Assembly: GCA_021776475.1 (NCBI GenBank)
Contig: JAJFFV010000005.1
Location: 434,001 to 498,000, forward strand
Direction of reading: 5' to 3'
From: Parvularculaceae bacterium
GTDB taxonomy: Bacteria > Pseudomonadota > Alphaproteobacteria > Caulobacterales > Parvularculaceae
Length of the DNA stretch: 64,000 nt
Of this stretch, positions 34,120-43,241 are shown one piece after another. The translations under genes and the position numbers were made by a program. Numbering within the stretch: position 1 is the first letter of the stretch; every line of letters starts with the position of its first letter. Below the pieces are notes generated by a model that was not told the DNA's origin, searched no databases, and worked only from the letters and a program-made list of their open reading frames with translations.

Positions 34120-35190
34120 CTAGCTCGCGAGCTTGACCGGTTCCAGCCCCGAAAGGCGCATCGCAATATCAAGTTCGGGCAATTTGCGTGGTGCGACACC
34201 CTCGGCAGCCTTGGCAAAAGCTGCAATATGGGCCGGCGTCGTGCCACAGCAGCCGCCAATAATATTCAGCAGGCCGCTTTCCAGCCACTCAGCCATATGC
34301 TCGACCATGCTTTCCGGTGTCTCCTCATACTCGCCCATTGTGTTAGGCAGCCCGGCATTGGGGTAAGCGGAAACATAGACATCAGCAACGCGCGACAGTT
34401 CCGCAACATATGGCCGCATCAAATCTGGCCCCAGCGAGCAATTGACCCCAATCGACAGGGGTTTTGCGTGCGAGACCGAATTCCAGAAGGCTTCCACTGT
34501 TTGCCCGGAAAGGGTACGCCCCGACTGATCAGGGATCATCACGGAAACCATCAGCGGCAGGTGAATGCCGGTCTCGTCTGATATTTCTTCCATCGCAAAA
34601 ATCGCAGCCTTGGCATTCAGTGTATCCGTGATGGTTTCAAGCAGCAGGAGATCGGCGCCACCGCCGACCAATGCCTCAATCTGCTCTTTGTACGATGCTT
34701 TAAGGCCATCAAAATCGACATTGCGGGCGCCCGGATCATTAACATCTGGTGACAACGAGGCAGCCCGGTTGGTTGGCCCGAGGGCGCCGGCAACAAAACG
34801 GGGTTTTTCCGGTGTAGAGAACTGATCTGCTGCTGCCCGGGCGAGGCGCGCGCCTTCAACATTCATCTCCCGGGCAATTTCCTCCATACCGTAATCAGCT
34901 TGCGCAATTGAGGTTGAAGAAAAAGTGTTCGTTTCAATAATATCAGCGCCGGCTTTCAGGTATGCTGCGTGCATGTCGCGGATTATCTGCGGCTGCGTGA
35001 TCTGCAGCAGATCGTTGTTCCCGCGCAGCTCTTTGTTCCAGTCACGAAACGGGTCACCCCTGAAATCTTCCTCTTCAAGTCTGTAGTCCTGAATAAAGGT
35101 GCCAGCGGCACCATCAAGAACCAATACCCGTTTCTGCAACGCCGATGACAGCGCATCAAGGCGTTCAGCTCTGTTGTCATCAAATGTCAT
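34120..35190 (-). CDS. metH: Homocysteine S-methyltransferase domain protein (MetH N-terminal module)
   Basis: A 356-residue protein that equals the homocysteine-binding first module of cobalamin-dependent methionine synthase: [53 protein letters not shown] (zinc Cys) and [20 protein letters not shown] (two zinc Cys). Alphaproteobacteria often split MetH into this unit and a second folate/B12 unit; the second gene is not in this window. The start at 35190 has AAGGA 9 bases upstream; an ATG at 35214 overlaps the palindromic control region and is less likely. Confidence 0.9.
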   Translation of the reverse strand: MTFDDNRAERLDALSSALQKRVLVLDGAAGTFIQDYRLEEEDFRGDPFRDWNKELRGNNDLLQITQPQIIRDMHAAYLKAGADIIETNTFSSTSIAQADYGMEEIAREMNVEGARLARAAADQFSTPEKPRFVAGALGPTNRAASLSPDVNDPGARNVDFDGLKASYKEQIEALVGGGADLLLLETITDTLNAKAAIFAMEEISDETGIHLPLMVSVMIPDQSGRTLSGQTVEAFWNSVSHAKPLSIGVNCSLGPDLMRPYVAELSRVADVYVSAYPNAGLPNTMGEYEETPESMVEHMAEWLESGLLNIIGGCCGTTPAHIAAFAKAAEGVAPRKLPELDIAMRLSGLEPVKLAS

Positions 35191-35211
35191 GGCTTGTCTG
35201 TCCTTGAAACA

Positions 35212-35258
35212 CATATAAGGATTTCTTTATGTCTTACATATAAAGAAATCCTTATATG
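35212..35258. promoter_or_regulatory. Long perfect inverted repeat upstream of metH, two palindromic operator-like units
   Basis: Arms 35212-35230 and 35240-35258 are 19-base perfect reverse complements with a 9-base spacer. Each arm is itself a near palindrome (ATAAGGA-TT-TCTTTAT). The AT-rich ATAAxGAxxTCxTTAT type resembles boxes of ArsR-family SahR/SamR regulators of methionine genes. It lies 21 bases upstream of the chosen metH start, where a regulator would block transcription. Confidence 0.7.
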
Positions 35259-35274
35259 ATGCAACAAAAAAGAC

Positions 35275-35901
35275 TTATGAATCCCGAACAGATTTAAATC
35301 CCAGCAAAACTGCAGCGCCTATCAGGCAGGCGCCGGCGGCGCGATCGAGCCAGTTTCTCATCGGGCCTTGAAGTTTTTTGGCGATCGATCCGGCACCCGC
35401 CCCATAGGCCGAAAGAAACGCTGCATCAATCGCGACATATGTACTGCCCAGTACCAGCATCTGTGGCCAGATGTTCTGTTCACTGTTAATGAATAGCGGA
35501 AACAGCGCAGCAAAAAAAACCACCGCCTTTGGGTTGGCGGCCGAAGTAACGAAACCCTGCAGCCACAATTTTCGCAAAGAGGTGCGCGCGGCCTCAACCG
35601 CCCGCACGTCGCCGCGAAATGAACGACGAATTTGCCGAACACCGAGCCACACGAGATAGGCCACGCCAGCCCATTTAATGATCGCAAAGCCATACCTGGT
35701 TGTCGCCAGGATCGTCGCCAGACCCAGCCCCGCTGCCAGCATTTGCAAAACATTCGCCGTCAAGTCCCCCGCAGCCGTGGCGACCGAGCGTTGGAAACCG
35801 TTAGCCATGCTGTTGGAGACCATCAAAAGGTGACTTGGCCCCGGGGTACTCATCAAGGTCAGGACAGTTGCGACGTAAGCGAGCCATAGATCGACTGACA
35901 C
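35275..35901 (-). CDS. LysE/RhtB family amino-acid exporter
   Basis: A 208-residue membrane protein with six hydrophobic segments and the family signature near the start: YVATVLTLMSTPGPSHLLMVSNSMANG (the TPGP motif), and later FVTSAANPKAVVFFAALFPLFI (NPKA). RhtB/LysE proteins export amino acids such as homoserine, threonine or lysine. The substrate is unknown; metH lies on the same strand downstream across the palindromic region, so a homoserine or methionine-related substrate is possible. GTG is the start; the gene follows the GST gene by one base. Confidence 0.9.
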   Translation of the reverse strand: MSVDLWLAYVATVLTLMSTPGPSHLLMVSNSMANGFQRSVATAAGDLTANVLQMLAAGLGLATILATTRYGFAIIKWAGVAYLVWLGVRQIRRSFRGDVRAVEAARTSLRKLWLQGFVTSAANPKAVVFFAALFPLFINSEQNIWPQMLVLGSTYVAIDAAFLSAYGAGAGSIAKKLQGPMRNWLDRAAGACLIGAAVLLGFKSVRDS

Positions 35902-35902
35902 T

Positions 35903-37003
35903 TCAAGCCACCGTTTCTCTGACCAGCTTGAAGTCTCTCAGAGCAACCCGGTTTCGGATTTCGATTTGCCGAATCCCCTCGCCGCCCGTATCATCCAATA
36001 GCTCATCCGCTGCGCCACGCTCGTCGCCTGTCAGGCTCGCGTAAAAATCGACCGCACGCTGAAACAGCCACTGGCTGTAAGTCATGATCACACGGTTTTC
36101 AACCATGTCGCCAATAACATACTCGTGAAATCCAATACCGCGCGGGATGTCCGCGTTCGGATTCTCACCAAACCAATGTTCGAGTTTAAGAACTGTACTG
36201 GCCAATACAGGCAATTGTTCACGCATCATCCGCCGCAGGACAGGCAAAAGAGTTTCCGGTACCACGTCATGATCAAAAAACTCGCCAGCAAGAGGCTCAG
36301 ATGGTTCATGCAGACGTTCAACCCAGCGTGCGACGTTCGGCCCATGCCGTTCCATAGTGTCACGCGACGCCGGGTCGCGATACAAGTGGGCATAAAGCGG
36401 ACCAATCAACCCATAATCACCAATAGAAGGTCGTGAACCAAACAAAAAAGGATGCATTAAGAAGTGTGCGTCCAGCTCCGCCAATAACTCAGTATAGGAT
36501 GTTTCAATCGCCGCTATTGATTTTTCAGTGATCCCAAGGGGCAGGCAGAAACCGCGAAACCGCTCCGACAGTTTTTGACCAAGAGCAATCTGCTCATCAC
36601 GACTTGCATTGGGCAGCGAATTTTTTCCGAACTGCTCAATCGCCCAGTCTTTGTTATAACTCCACCGATAGTGCATTGCCGGGATGACAAGCCAATCATC
36701 GCCGTAGATTTCCAGGAGAAGGGCAGCAAGTTTCTGCCGCGGCCCTTGCGGATAGACCGACGGTCCACCAATGCTTTGTTCAAAGTGATCAATAATGACG
36801 GTCGTATCCTGAAGCGTTTGATCATCAGGTGTCACAACAATCGGAACGACGGGGAAGCCGACACGCGGGACGATAATGTCTTTGTACACCGCCATCGAAG
36901 CTGGCACTTCTTCAAAGTCGATCCCCTTCCAGCGTAAATACGCGCGTGCCTTACCGCTGAAAAGGGAAATATCGCTGCCGTAAAGTGTATGTGCCCCGGA
37001 CAT
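35903..37003 (-). CDS. Glutathione S-transferase family protein, extended
   Basis: A 366-residue protein, longer than typical GSTs (about 200-230). The N-terminal thioredoxin-like domain shows TLYGSDISLFSGKARAYLRWKGIDFEEV and FPVVPIVVTPDDQTLQDTTVIIDH (the cis-Pro in VVPIV and acidic-Ser-like DT glutathione contact). The helical GST_C region follows (HPFLFGSRPSIGDYGLIGPLYAHLYRDP). The extra C terminus (about 250-366) is a conserved extension seen in a subset of proteobacterial GST-like proteins. The start overlaps no gene but is 3 bases before the SDR stop, so SDR-GST-LysE form a probable operon. Confidence 0.85.
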   Translation of the reverse strand: MSGAHTLYGSDISLFSGKARAYLRWKGIDFEEVPASMAVYKDIIVPRVGFPVVPIVVTPDDQTLQDTTVIIDHFEQSIGGPSVYPQGPRQKLAALLLEIYGDDWLVIPAMHYRWSYNKDWAIEQFGKNSLPNASRDEQIALGQKLSERFRGFCLPLGITEKSIAAIETSYTELLAELDAHFLMHPFLFGSRPSIGDYGLIGPLYAHLYRDPASRDTMERHGPNVARWVERLHEPSEPLAGEFFDHDVVPETLLPVLRRMMREQLPVLASTVLKLEHWFGENPNADIPRGIGFHEYVIGDMVENRVIMTYSQWLFQRAVDFYASLTGDERGAADELLDDTGGEGIRQIEIRNRVALRDFKLVRETVA

Positions 37004-37005
37004 AC

Positions 37006-37791
37006 TTAATCCCAAGATCTCGCGCCAATGACAAAGCCGCCGTCAAGCGGGATTACGGCACCCGTGATGTAGTCTGAAGCACGCGATGCGAGGAAGGCAG
37101 ACAGACCGACCATGTCGTCGGGCATACCTATCCGGCCGAGAGGCATTGCTGCGCCAACCGCCGCCTTTCCGGCATCATTTGCAAGGACAAATGCCGTCAT
37201 CTTGCTTTCGAATGGTCCTGGGGCAATCGCGTTGACCGTAATCTTGTCCTTTGCTAACCGGTTCGCGAGCACTTTGGTCATTTGATGAACGGCCGCCTTG
37301 CTGATCGGGTACGCGTAATTGTCCCAGGCGGGTGTCGTAAGCCCCTCGACCGAGCCAATATTGATCACCCGGCCCCGACCGGTCACGCTGACAGCTGCGC
37401 GCAATTGTGGCAGCAGCTTCTGCGTCAAGAAGAAAACAGATTTCACATTCAGGTCGATTGTCCTGTCCCACCCTTCCTCAGTATACAACTCGAGAGGTTC
37501 CGCCCACAGCGCACCGGCATTGTTGACGAGAATATCGATTTTTTCTTCACGCTCGGCAACATACTCGGCGAACCCTTCAACACCGTCCATCGTTGAGAGA
37601 TCAAACGGCGCCGCCTCGCAGCCGAGTTTCTCCTTAATCGCATCACAGGCACCCGCTTTGCGAGACGTCACATAGGTTTTGACACCCATGTTGACGAAAC
37701 CCGTGGCGATCATCTCACCAATTCCGCGTGTCCCACCCGTTACCACCGCTGTTTTACCGGCGAGACTGAAAAGATCTGAATAATCGTTCAT
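37006..37791 (-). CDS. SDR family oxidoreductase (FabG/RhlG-like)
   Basis: A 261-residue short-chain dehydrogenase: GKTAVVTGGTRGIGEMIATGF (NADP-binding TGxxxGIG), DILVNNAGALWAEP (NNAG), INIGSVEGL (catalytic Ser), YAYPISKAAVHQMTK (YxxxK, Tyr and Lys) and ITVNAIAPGPFESKM. The YPISK and overall length resemble RhlG/FabG-type 3-oxoacyl reductases. Its specific substrate cannot be told. It is followed tightly by the GST gene and the LysE exporter. It is divergent from the kinase/aminotransferase gene across about 160 bases. Confidence 0.9.
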   Translation of the reverse strand: MNDYSDLFSLAGKTAVVTGGTRGIGEMIATGFVNMGVKTYVTSRKAGACDAIKEKLGCEAAPFDLSTMDGVEGFAEYVAEREEKIDILVNNAGALWAEPLELYTEEGWDRTIDLNVKSVFFLTQKLLPQLRAAVSVTGRGRVINIGSVEGLTTPAWDNYAYPISKAAVHQMTKVLANRLAKDKITVNAIAPGPFESKMTAFVLANDAGKAAVGAAMPLGRIGMPDDMVGLSAFLASRASDYITGAVIPLDGGFVIGARSWD

Positions 37792-37949
37792 TTGGCATCC
37801 TCAAAATTGTTGTCAGCGACGGACCCGTACGCGATCCGTTTTTGGACTGTAGCAAGCCTGCCCTCCTTGTCACCGTTTTCAAGCACCTTGCGCTGCCGAC
37901 AGAAAAATATCGTTTACGAATCCACGACCCCTGCTGCATAAATGTTCTC

Positions 37950-40280
37950 ATGCGACAAGTCCCCCCATTTATTGAAGGTGTTCTGCAAGAACATTACGGC
38001 ATCAAGGGACGCATTCGCTCGCTGCCGGGCGAGCTTGATCTCAATTTCGACGTCGAGACCGATGACAGCCGCTACGTGTTCAAAGTGATGCGGCTAGGCT
38101 GCACGGCAGAATTCGTCGACCTGCAAGTCAAGGCGATGGAACATGTAAGAAAGCGTGGCCTTGCTCAGTACATACCTGCGGTCGTCTGCACCACGAACAA
38201 CAAATCTTACATAAGTGCAATGGATGCCGATGGTCACAACCGGCTGGCATGGCTGATATCATTTTTGCCGGGCACTTTGCTGACGAACATCGAGCCCTGG
38301 ACGCTGCAACTTGCCAACAATATCGGTCGGGTGCTCGGGCATCTCAGCAACGCGCTGAAAGCCTTTGACCATCCGCTGCTTGATCGCCCCCTCAAGTGGG
38401 ATTTGCGCCAGGCCGGATGGATCGACGCCCATCTCGGTGCCTTCGAAGAGGCATGCCGTCGTAAAACCGTTGGCGCAATTGCAACCCGGTTTACGGATGA
38501 AATTTCACCGCTTTTGGAAACACTGCCGCGTGTGCCCATCTATGGCGATGCCAATGATATGAATATCTTGGTCAAGGCAACAAATGACCGTCCGAACGAG
38601 GTTGCGGGCATCATAGATTTTGGTGACATGATCCGGACACCCCGTGTTTGTGAACCTGCTATCGCGATGGCCTATGTCATGATGGGAGACGGCGATCCGA
38701 TAGCCCGCGGTGCGGCACTCGCTTCAGGGTTTCATGCAGTTTCACCATTGAACAAGGCCGAAATCTCTCTCCTGTTACCGCTGGTGAAACTGCGTCTTGC
38801 GGTCAGCGTCACAAACGCCGTAGTGGAATCCAGGCGCCATCCTGGCAATGAATACCTCTCGATTAGTGAAGCACCCGCATGGCATCTGCTGGACCAGCTC
38901 TCCGCGCTCAAAGAGAGGTCAGCGACAGCGCCTATCCTTTCAGCTTGCGTGGCAGCCAAAGTACATCGCGCCGCGCGAGACAGTAGTACCGAACAACTAC
39001 GCGCGCGCCGCCGACGTGTTACGCCCTCGAACCAGGTGCTTAGTTACGACACGCCGCTGCACCTTGTTCGAGGGAAAAAGCATTTTGTCTACCATGCAGA
39101 CGGCAGCGAGTACCTTGATGCCTATAACAACGTGCCACACGTCGGTCACGCGCATCCTGTCGTCAACGACGCGGTTACAAAACAGTTGTCCCTGTTGAAT
39201 ACCAATACGAGATATTTGCAGGATGTGCATGTCGACTATGCCGAAGCGATGTTGGCGTTGTTGCCGGACCAGCTGTCAAAAATCATTTTTTTGAATTCAG
39301 CCAGCGAAGCAAATGAACTCGCCCTGCGTCTCGTCCGGGCTGCAACCGGTGCCCGCGACATGTTGGTGATGGATCATGGCTATCATGGGGGCACAACCGG
39401 CGCGATGGATATCAGTCCGTACAAGTTTAATCATGCTAAGGGTACCAGAACACCACCCGACTGGGTGCATGTCACATTGCAGCCAGATTGTTATCGCGGA
39501 CAGTATCGCGGGCCGGACGTGACCTCGCGATTTATCTCAAATATCGATAATATGCTTGACGATCTTGCCGCAAAAAAGCGCCCGCTCGCCGGATTTATCT
39601 CGGAATGCCTGCCCAGCGTGGGCGGGCAGATTGTTCTTCCCGATGGATACCTGAAAGCTGTCTACAAAATGGTCCGTGCCGGTGGCGGTGTTTGTATCGC
39701 AGACGATGTGCAAACTGCCCTAGGGCGATTGGGGGAATTTTTCTGGGGATTCGAACAGCAAGATGCAGTTCCGGATATCGCCGTCTTCGGAAAACCTCTG
39801 GGCAATGGCTACCCGCTCGCAGCTGTTGCGATGACGGAGGAGATATCGAACGCCTTTACTGCCGGGCCTGAATTTTTCTCGACCTTTGGCGGGTCAAGCG
39901 CGGCCTGTGCAGCAGGCAACGCGGTACTGGATGTACTTGCCGCAGAAAAACTGCCAACCAATGCCCACAATGTTGGCGCCATAACGCTCGCTGAACTTCG
40001 TTCTTTGGCCCGGCAATACGAGATAATCGGTGAGGTCCGCGGATCCGGTTTCTTTTTGGGTGTCGATCTTGTGACAGATAGAGAAGAAAGATCAGCTGCC
40101 GCGGCACAAGCAGCTTACATCAAAAACCGGATGGCAGAGGAACGGGTGCTCATTGGCGTGGAGGGGCCGGACAACAATGTCCTGAAAATTCGTCCACCGA
40201 TGACTTTCGACGAAGCTGCTGCCGACAGACTTCTGTCAACTCTCGACGGAATCTTATCAGAACGAGGGGCGCGCGTTTAG
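37950..40280 (+). CDS. Aminoglycoside-phosphotransferase-like kinase fused to class III aminotransferase (phospho-lyase type)
   Basis: A 776-residue fusion. Residues 1-330 are an APH-fold kinase: YVFKVMRLG (ATP-site Lys), IYGDANDMNILV (198-209; the usual catalytic HGD appears as YGD) and IIDFGDM (metal-binding DFGD). From about 350 on is a PLP-dependent class III aminotransferase: NNVPHVGHAHP, MDHGYHGGTTGAMDISPYKF, ISECLPSVGGQIVLPDGYL, CIADDVQTALGRLG and VFGKPLGNGYPLAAV with the PLP Lys at about 615. Eukaryotic homologues are separate: hydroxylysine kinase, and phospho-lyases for phosphoethanolamine or phosphohydroxylysine. The fusion suggests phosphorylation then elimination of an amino alcohol. 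The start is uncertain; no clear ribosome site is seen and the frame opens at 37842. Confidence 0.85.
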   Translation: MRQVPPFIEGVLQEHYGIKGRIRSLPGELDLNFDVETDDSRYVFKVMRLGCTAEFVDLQVKAMEHVRKRGLAQYIPAVVCTTNNKSYISAMDADGHNRLAWLISFLPGTLLTNIEPWTLQLANNIGRVLGHLSNALKAFDHPLLDRPLKWDLRQAGWIDAHLGAFEEACRRKTVGAIATRFTDEISPLLETLPRVPIYGDANDMNILVKATNDRPNEVAGIIDFGDMIRTPRVCEPAIAMAYVMMGDGDPIARGAALASGFHAVSPLNKAEISLLLPLVKLRLAVSVTNAVVESRRHPGNEYLSISEAPAWHLLDQLSALKERSATAPILSACVAAKVHRAARDSSTEQLRARRRRVTPSNQVLSYDTPLHLVRGKKHFVYHADGSEYLDAYNNVPHVGHAHPVVNDAVTKQLSLLNTNTRYLQDVHVDYAEAMLALLPDQLSKIIFLNSASEANELALRLVRAATGARDMLVMDHGYHGGTTGAMDISPYKFNHAKGTRTPPDWVHVTLQPDCYRGQYRGPDVTSRFISNIDNMLDDLAAKKRPLAGFISECLPSVGGQIVLPDGYLKAVYKMVRAGGGVCIADDVQTALGRLGEFFWGFEQQDAVPDIAVFGKPLGNGYPLAAVAMTEEISNAFTAGPEFFSTFGGSSAACAAGNAVLDVLAAEKLPTNAHNVGAITLAELRSLARQYEIIGEVRGSGFFLGVDLVTDREERSAAAAQAAYIKNRMAEERVLIGVEGPDNNVLKIRPPMTFDEAAADRLLSTLDGILSERGARV

Positions 40281-40676
40281 TAAGAGGTGATCGCACCCGA
40301 AAACGCGCGCGCCTCAACTATTACAATCCCGGACAACTACCACAGCATACGTATCTGTCTTGTGACGTGGCCGGTAGGGGACTCCCTCTGGCGGGTTTTG
40401 GGCGAGCCAATAGCGCCCGCCGCTGGCTGCCGGTCCCGGCGGATAGACATTACCGCATTCATTATGGAACCATTCGACCTCGGCAGAATCAGGTCGACGC
40501 TGACACCATCATGGATGATGGTGTCAGAACCGGCGTGCATCACCTTGACGACATACTGCAAACTCACTCATAATATTTGAGGTCAAAACACGCAAAATCG
40601 ATGAATTCGGTTCGTGCCCGGCGGTTGTCGCTAGCGATGCTGAAACTTATGAGCTGACAGAGGCAGGAAAATCATC
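40281..40676. other. 396-base intergenic region holding a 13-bp perfect palindrome
   Basis: No supported gene. CTGACACCATCAT (40500-40512) and ATGATGGTGTCAG (40515-40527) form a perfect inverted repeat separated by GG. Short frames exist on both strands but lack start signals and homology. Confidence 0.5.
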
Positions 40677-41072
40677 ATGCCGCCAAAGGTCGAGACCTCA
40701 ACACCAGCAAATACGATGAAACCGGTCGGCCCCTATAGCCATATTGCCAAAACCGGCCAATTCATCACGATCAGCGCCACCGCAGGTGTTGATCCGGCGA
40801 CCGGCAAACTTGCCGGGCCAGACATCGCGTCTCAGACCAAACAAATCATCGACGCATTGGAGGTGATGCTCACCTCAGCCGGATCTGATCTCGATCATAT
40901 CATGCATGTGAATGTGTTTCTTGCCGACATGGCGGATTTCAGCGCAATGAATGAAGCGTATGCGGAAAGAATGGGTGATCGACGGCCAGCGCGGACGGCG
41001 ATTGCCGTGACCGGATTACCTAAGCCCGGGGCACTCATCACCATGAATCTGAGCGCCGTCACAAGAGACTGA
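40677..41072 (+). CDS. RidA family protein (enamine/imine deaminase)
   Basis: A 131-residue YjgF/RidA protein: PVGPYSHIAKTGQFITISATAGVDPATGKL, then SAGSDLDHIMHVNVFLADMADFSAMNEAYAERMG and RPARTAIAVTGLPKPGALITMNLSAVTRD, with the conserved Arg of RPARTA that binds the substrate carboxylate. RidA hydrolyses reactive 2-aminoacrylate and imines released by PLP enzymes, trimeric in the cytosol. The PLP aminotransferase gene lies just upstream on the same strand (396 bases away), which fits such a role. Confidence 0.93.
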   Translation: MPPKVETSTPANTMKPVGPYSHIAKTGQFITISATAGVDPATGKLAGPDIASQTKQIIDALEVMLTSAGSDLDHIMHVNVFLADMADFSAMNEAYAERMGDRRPARTAIAVTGLPKPGALITMNLSAVTRD

Positions 41073-41092
41073 AGATCCCTTGACCGTAGCAA

Positions 41093-42442
41093 CTAATTGG
41101 CGATCTTTTGTAACAATGCTTCCACGGTCCGCATCGGTTCGAGAGGATCGTTGCTAATTTCAATCTCGGGGATCACACCGCGGCGAGAACTGTCACCACT
41201 CGCACGCGTAAAAATGTAAATTGGCGCTAACACTTGCATGCCGGTGTTTGGTAACCGCGTGGCCTGAACCTGACCAGTCTGATTTGCTGGTCCTTCGGTT
41301 TCTTCGCCGACGATGGTCGCAATTTCGAAATCCTGCAACGTCGAGGCGAACACAATTGCTTGTGAATATGTTCGCCCACCAACAATCGCGTAGACATCCC
41401 CGTTAAACCTTAGCGCGTTCTCCACTGGCGGTGTGACAAATTGGTGAAAAGGTATTGTGACGACGTCACCGAGTTCGGAACCAGGAATCAGGTTGATATT
41501 TTCGTCCGTGATGCGCGCTGTCACACCTGAAATTGCAGAGTAAGGCTCACTCGTCAGATATGCCATCAACAAATCGCTGACATCATGGGCACCGCCCGTG
41601 TTCTCCCGCAAATCAATGATCAGTTTGTCGATGCCATCGTTCTTGATTGATTTAAAAGCATCGGCGAGAAAAGCCTCAACTGTCTCCAGTTGCTTAATGT
41701 CAAAACTGGTGACATTGAGATATCCAACATTTTCACCTAGTTTTTTATACGTGTATTGATTAATATCATTCCTTGGTTCGGTATTATCCTGAGGCATTAA
41801 CTCGACATTTCGTATACCGTTTTGATTTCGGACCCGAACGACATACCGCTCATAACCGCCATGGGCGAGCCAGAAATATTGTGAGAAATACAATTCCATG
41901 ACGAGGCGTCCGAGGACTTCAGATTCGCCGCGCATCCGCGGCATCAGCTTGTCATAAATCTCACGCGCATCAACGCCATTGATAGACAGAATTTCGTCTC
42001 CAGGCGAGACCCCAAGGCTCGCAGATGTAGATGCTGAGATCTGCATTTTGCCCACGGCATCAAAGACAACGGATGCAGGAAATAACTGCCCGCCACTTTC
42101 TTCATATGCTGCCAAAGCGTTTATTGGCCGGCGCAAGCCAATATGGGCGTCTGCAAAGACCGGGTTTATGACCGCCATTGCCATCCAGGCGTTGCGGATG
42201 GTCATATCATCCCTTAAAGAGGTACGAACCGCATCGGCGGCAGCCTCCAGATCGAGAAGATCAGCAGAGTATTCCAGATCCGGATGGGTCGTTTTGACAA
42301 ACTCAATAAACGCCTCAAAGTCTTCTTCGACTTCTGCGCGCGTGAAGAGCGCTTCTTCGATCTCAACAGGCATATAGGTGGCGCACGAAGCAATGCTCAG
42401 TACCGTGACGGCACAGCCGATCAATTTTATCACGTTACGCAT
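41093..42442 (-). CDS. S41 family peptidase lipoprotein
   Basis: A 449-residue envelope peptidase. A signal with lipobox SIASC (MRNVIKLIGCAVTVLSIASC) starts it, then a helical region, a PDZ-like segment (VSPGDEILSINGVDAREIYDKLM) and the S41/CtpA core: VGYLNVTSFD, KLIIDLRENTGGAHDVSDLL and VYAIVGGRTYSQAIVFASTLQDF, where Ser of RTYS is the presumed nucleophile. The usual catalytic Lys of Ctp proteases is not evident in the expected position, so catalysis may follow the tricorn-like type. It lies 12 bases into overlap with the marR gene (42430-42442), same strand, so it is probably the second gene of that operon. Confidence 0.85.
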   Translation of the reverse strand: MRNVIKLIGCAVTVLSIASCATYMPVEIEEALFTRAEVEEDFEAFIEFVKTTHPDLEYSADLLDLEAAADAVRTSLRDDMTIRNAWMAMAVINPVFADAHIGLRRPINALAAYEESGGQLFPASVVFDAVGKMQISASTSASLGVSPGDEILSINGVDAREIYDKLMPRMRGESEVLGRLVMELYFSQYFWLAHGGYERYVVRVRNQNGIRNVELMPQDNTEPRNDINQYTYKKLGENVGYLNVTSFDIKQLETVEAFLADAFKSIKNDGIDKLIIDLRENTGGAHDVSDLLMAYLTSEPYSAISGVTARITDENINLIPGSELGDVVTIPFHQFVTPPVENALRFNGDVYAIVGGRTYSQAIVFASTLQDFEIATIVGEETEGPANQTGQVQATRLPNTGMQVLAPIYIFTRASGDSSRRGVIPEIEISNDPLEPMRTVEALLQKIAN

Positions 42443-42987
42443 GGGCTCTTGTTCCTTTGTGTTGTCCGTCGCCCTTGTAAAATTGCCTGTGTGTTGTCAG
42501 ACCAGTTCGCACCAAACCGGTCCTGTAGCGAATTGTCGGCCAGGGCTAGTATTGCCCGCTGGGTAATTTTCGAGAGATTTACACCGATCTCATCGTAAAG
42601 CTCTGCAAACACCTGCTCAGCTCTGTTCAGGCAGGCATGCAAGACGATTGCCTCGCGCGCGCCTTTCGCGGTTAGCGCCAGTATCTTTCGCCTGCCATCC
42701 TGCTGGTCACTCCGGCGCTCCACCAATCCGAGATCGATCAAAAGATCGATGCGTTGTGTCACCAGCTGGTGCGGCTGCCCAAGCAGTCGCGCGATATCCG
42801 CCGTTGACAGATTTTCGTATTCTTCAATGAGCAACACGGCAGAAGAGGCGCGCGCCGGAAAACTGATGCCGCCTTGCCGAAGCAGACCATCGCCCTGCTC
42901 GACAATTAGATCGACGAGACGCGAAAGCCGGTTCCCGAGGAAAGCTTCGGATGCTGAGTGGATGTCAACATAAGTCATTGTTTTCAT
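42430..42987 (-). CDS. MarR family transcriptional regulator
   Basis: A 185-residue winged-helix regulator: SAVLLIEEYENLSTADIARLLGQPHQLVTQRIDLLIDLGLVERRSDQQDGRRKILALTAKG, the MarR HTH, wing and DxR motif. I chose ATG 42987 (MKTMTYVD) behind GGAAG. The upstream 43000-43054 region has several TTGTA-rich palindromes likely to be its operators. The gene is followed by the S41 peptidase with a 13-base overlap. Confidence 0.88.
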   Translation of the reverse strand: MKTMTYVDIHSASEAFLGNRLSRLVDLIVEQGDGLLRQGGISFPARASSAVLLIEEYENLSTADIARLLGQPHQLVTQRIDLLIDLGLVERRSDQQDGRRKILALTAKGAREAIVLHACLNRAEQVFAELYDEIGVNLSKITQRAILALADNSLQDRFGANWSDNTQAILQGRRTTQRNKSPCVT

Positions 42988-43000
42988 TATACTTCCATCT

Positions 43001-43053
43001 ATACAGTCAATTGTACAATTCATTGTATATCATTATAGAGAACGATATACAAT
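43001..43053. promoter_or_regulatory. Cluster of TTGTA-containing palindromes between marR and a divergent small ORF
   Basis: AATTGTACAATT (43009-43020) is a perfect palindrome. ATTGTATAT (43022-43030) and ATATACAAT (43045-43053) are inverted copies separated by 14 bases, and ATACA (43001-43005) adds a half site. Four related half sites within 53 bases upstream of a MarR gene indicate an autoregulatory operator. Confidence 0.65.
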
Positions 43054-43192
43054 GGTTAACTTAGCGACAGATAACCAGATCTACTTCGGAGACCGGCCGG
43101 CCTCAATGCTCACCGACCTGTTTTCGGCCAAGCTGACTGGTTGGCGATGGCGCGACCGCGCCATCGGGTACGCTATGCACCAGCCGGTATGA
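43052..43192 (+). CDS. Short open frame, 46 residues, function unknown
   Basis: Reads MVNLATDNQIYFGDRPAS then MLTDLFSAKLTGWRWRDRAI and ends YAMHQPV. It starts inside the rightmost operator half site and has no ribosome site. Codon use looks normal. It could be a real small protein under the divergent MarR, or the truncated start of a lost gene. No family recognised. Confidence 0.35.
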   Translation: MVNLATDNQIYFGDRPASMLTDLFSAKLTGWRWRDRAIGYAMHQPV

Positions 43193-43241
43193 TCATCCGG
43201 AATCTTAGGCTAGACTTCGAACAGGATATTGGAGGATGCGA

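Noticed and set aside
40287-40580. Open frames in the gap before ridA
   Set aside because: Arg/Pro-rich, no start signal, and the palindrome accounts for the only clear structure.
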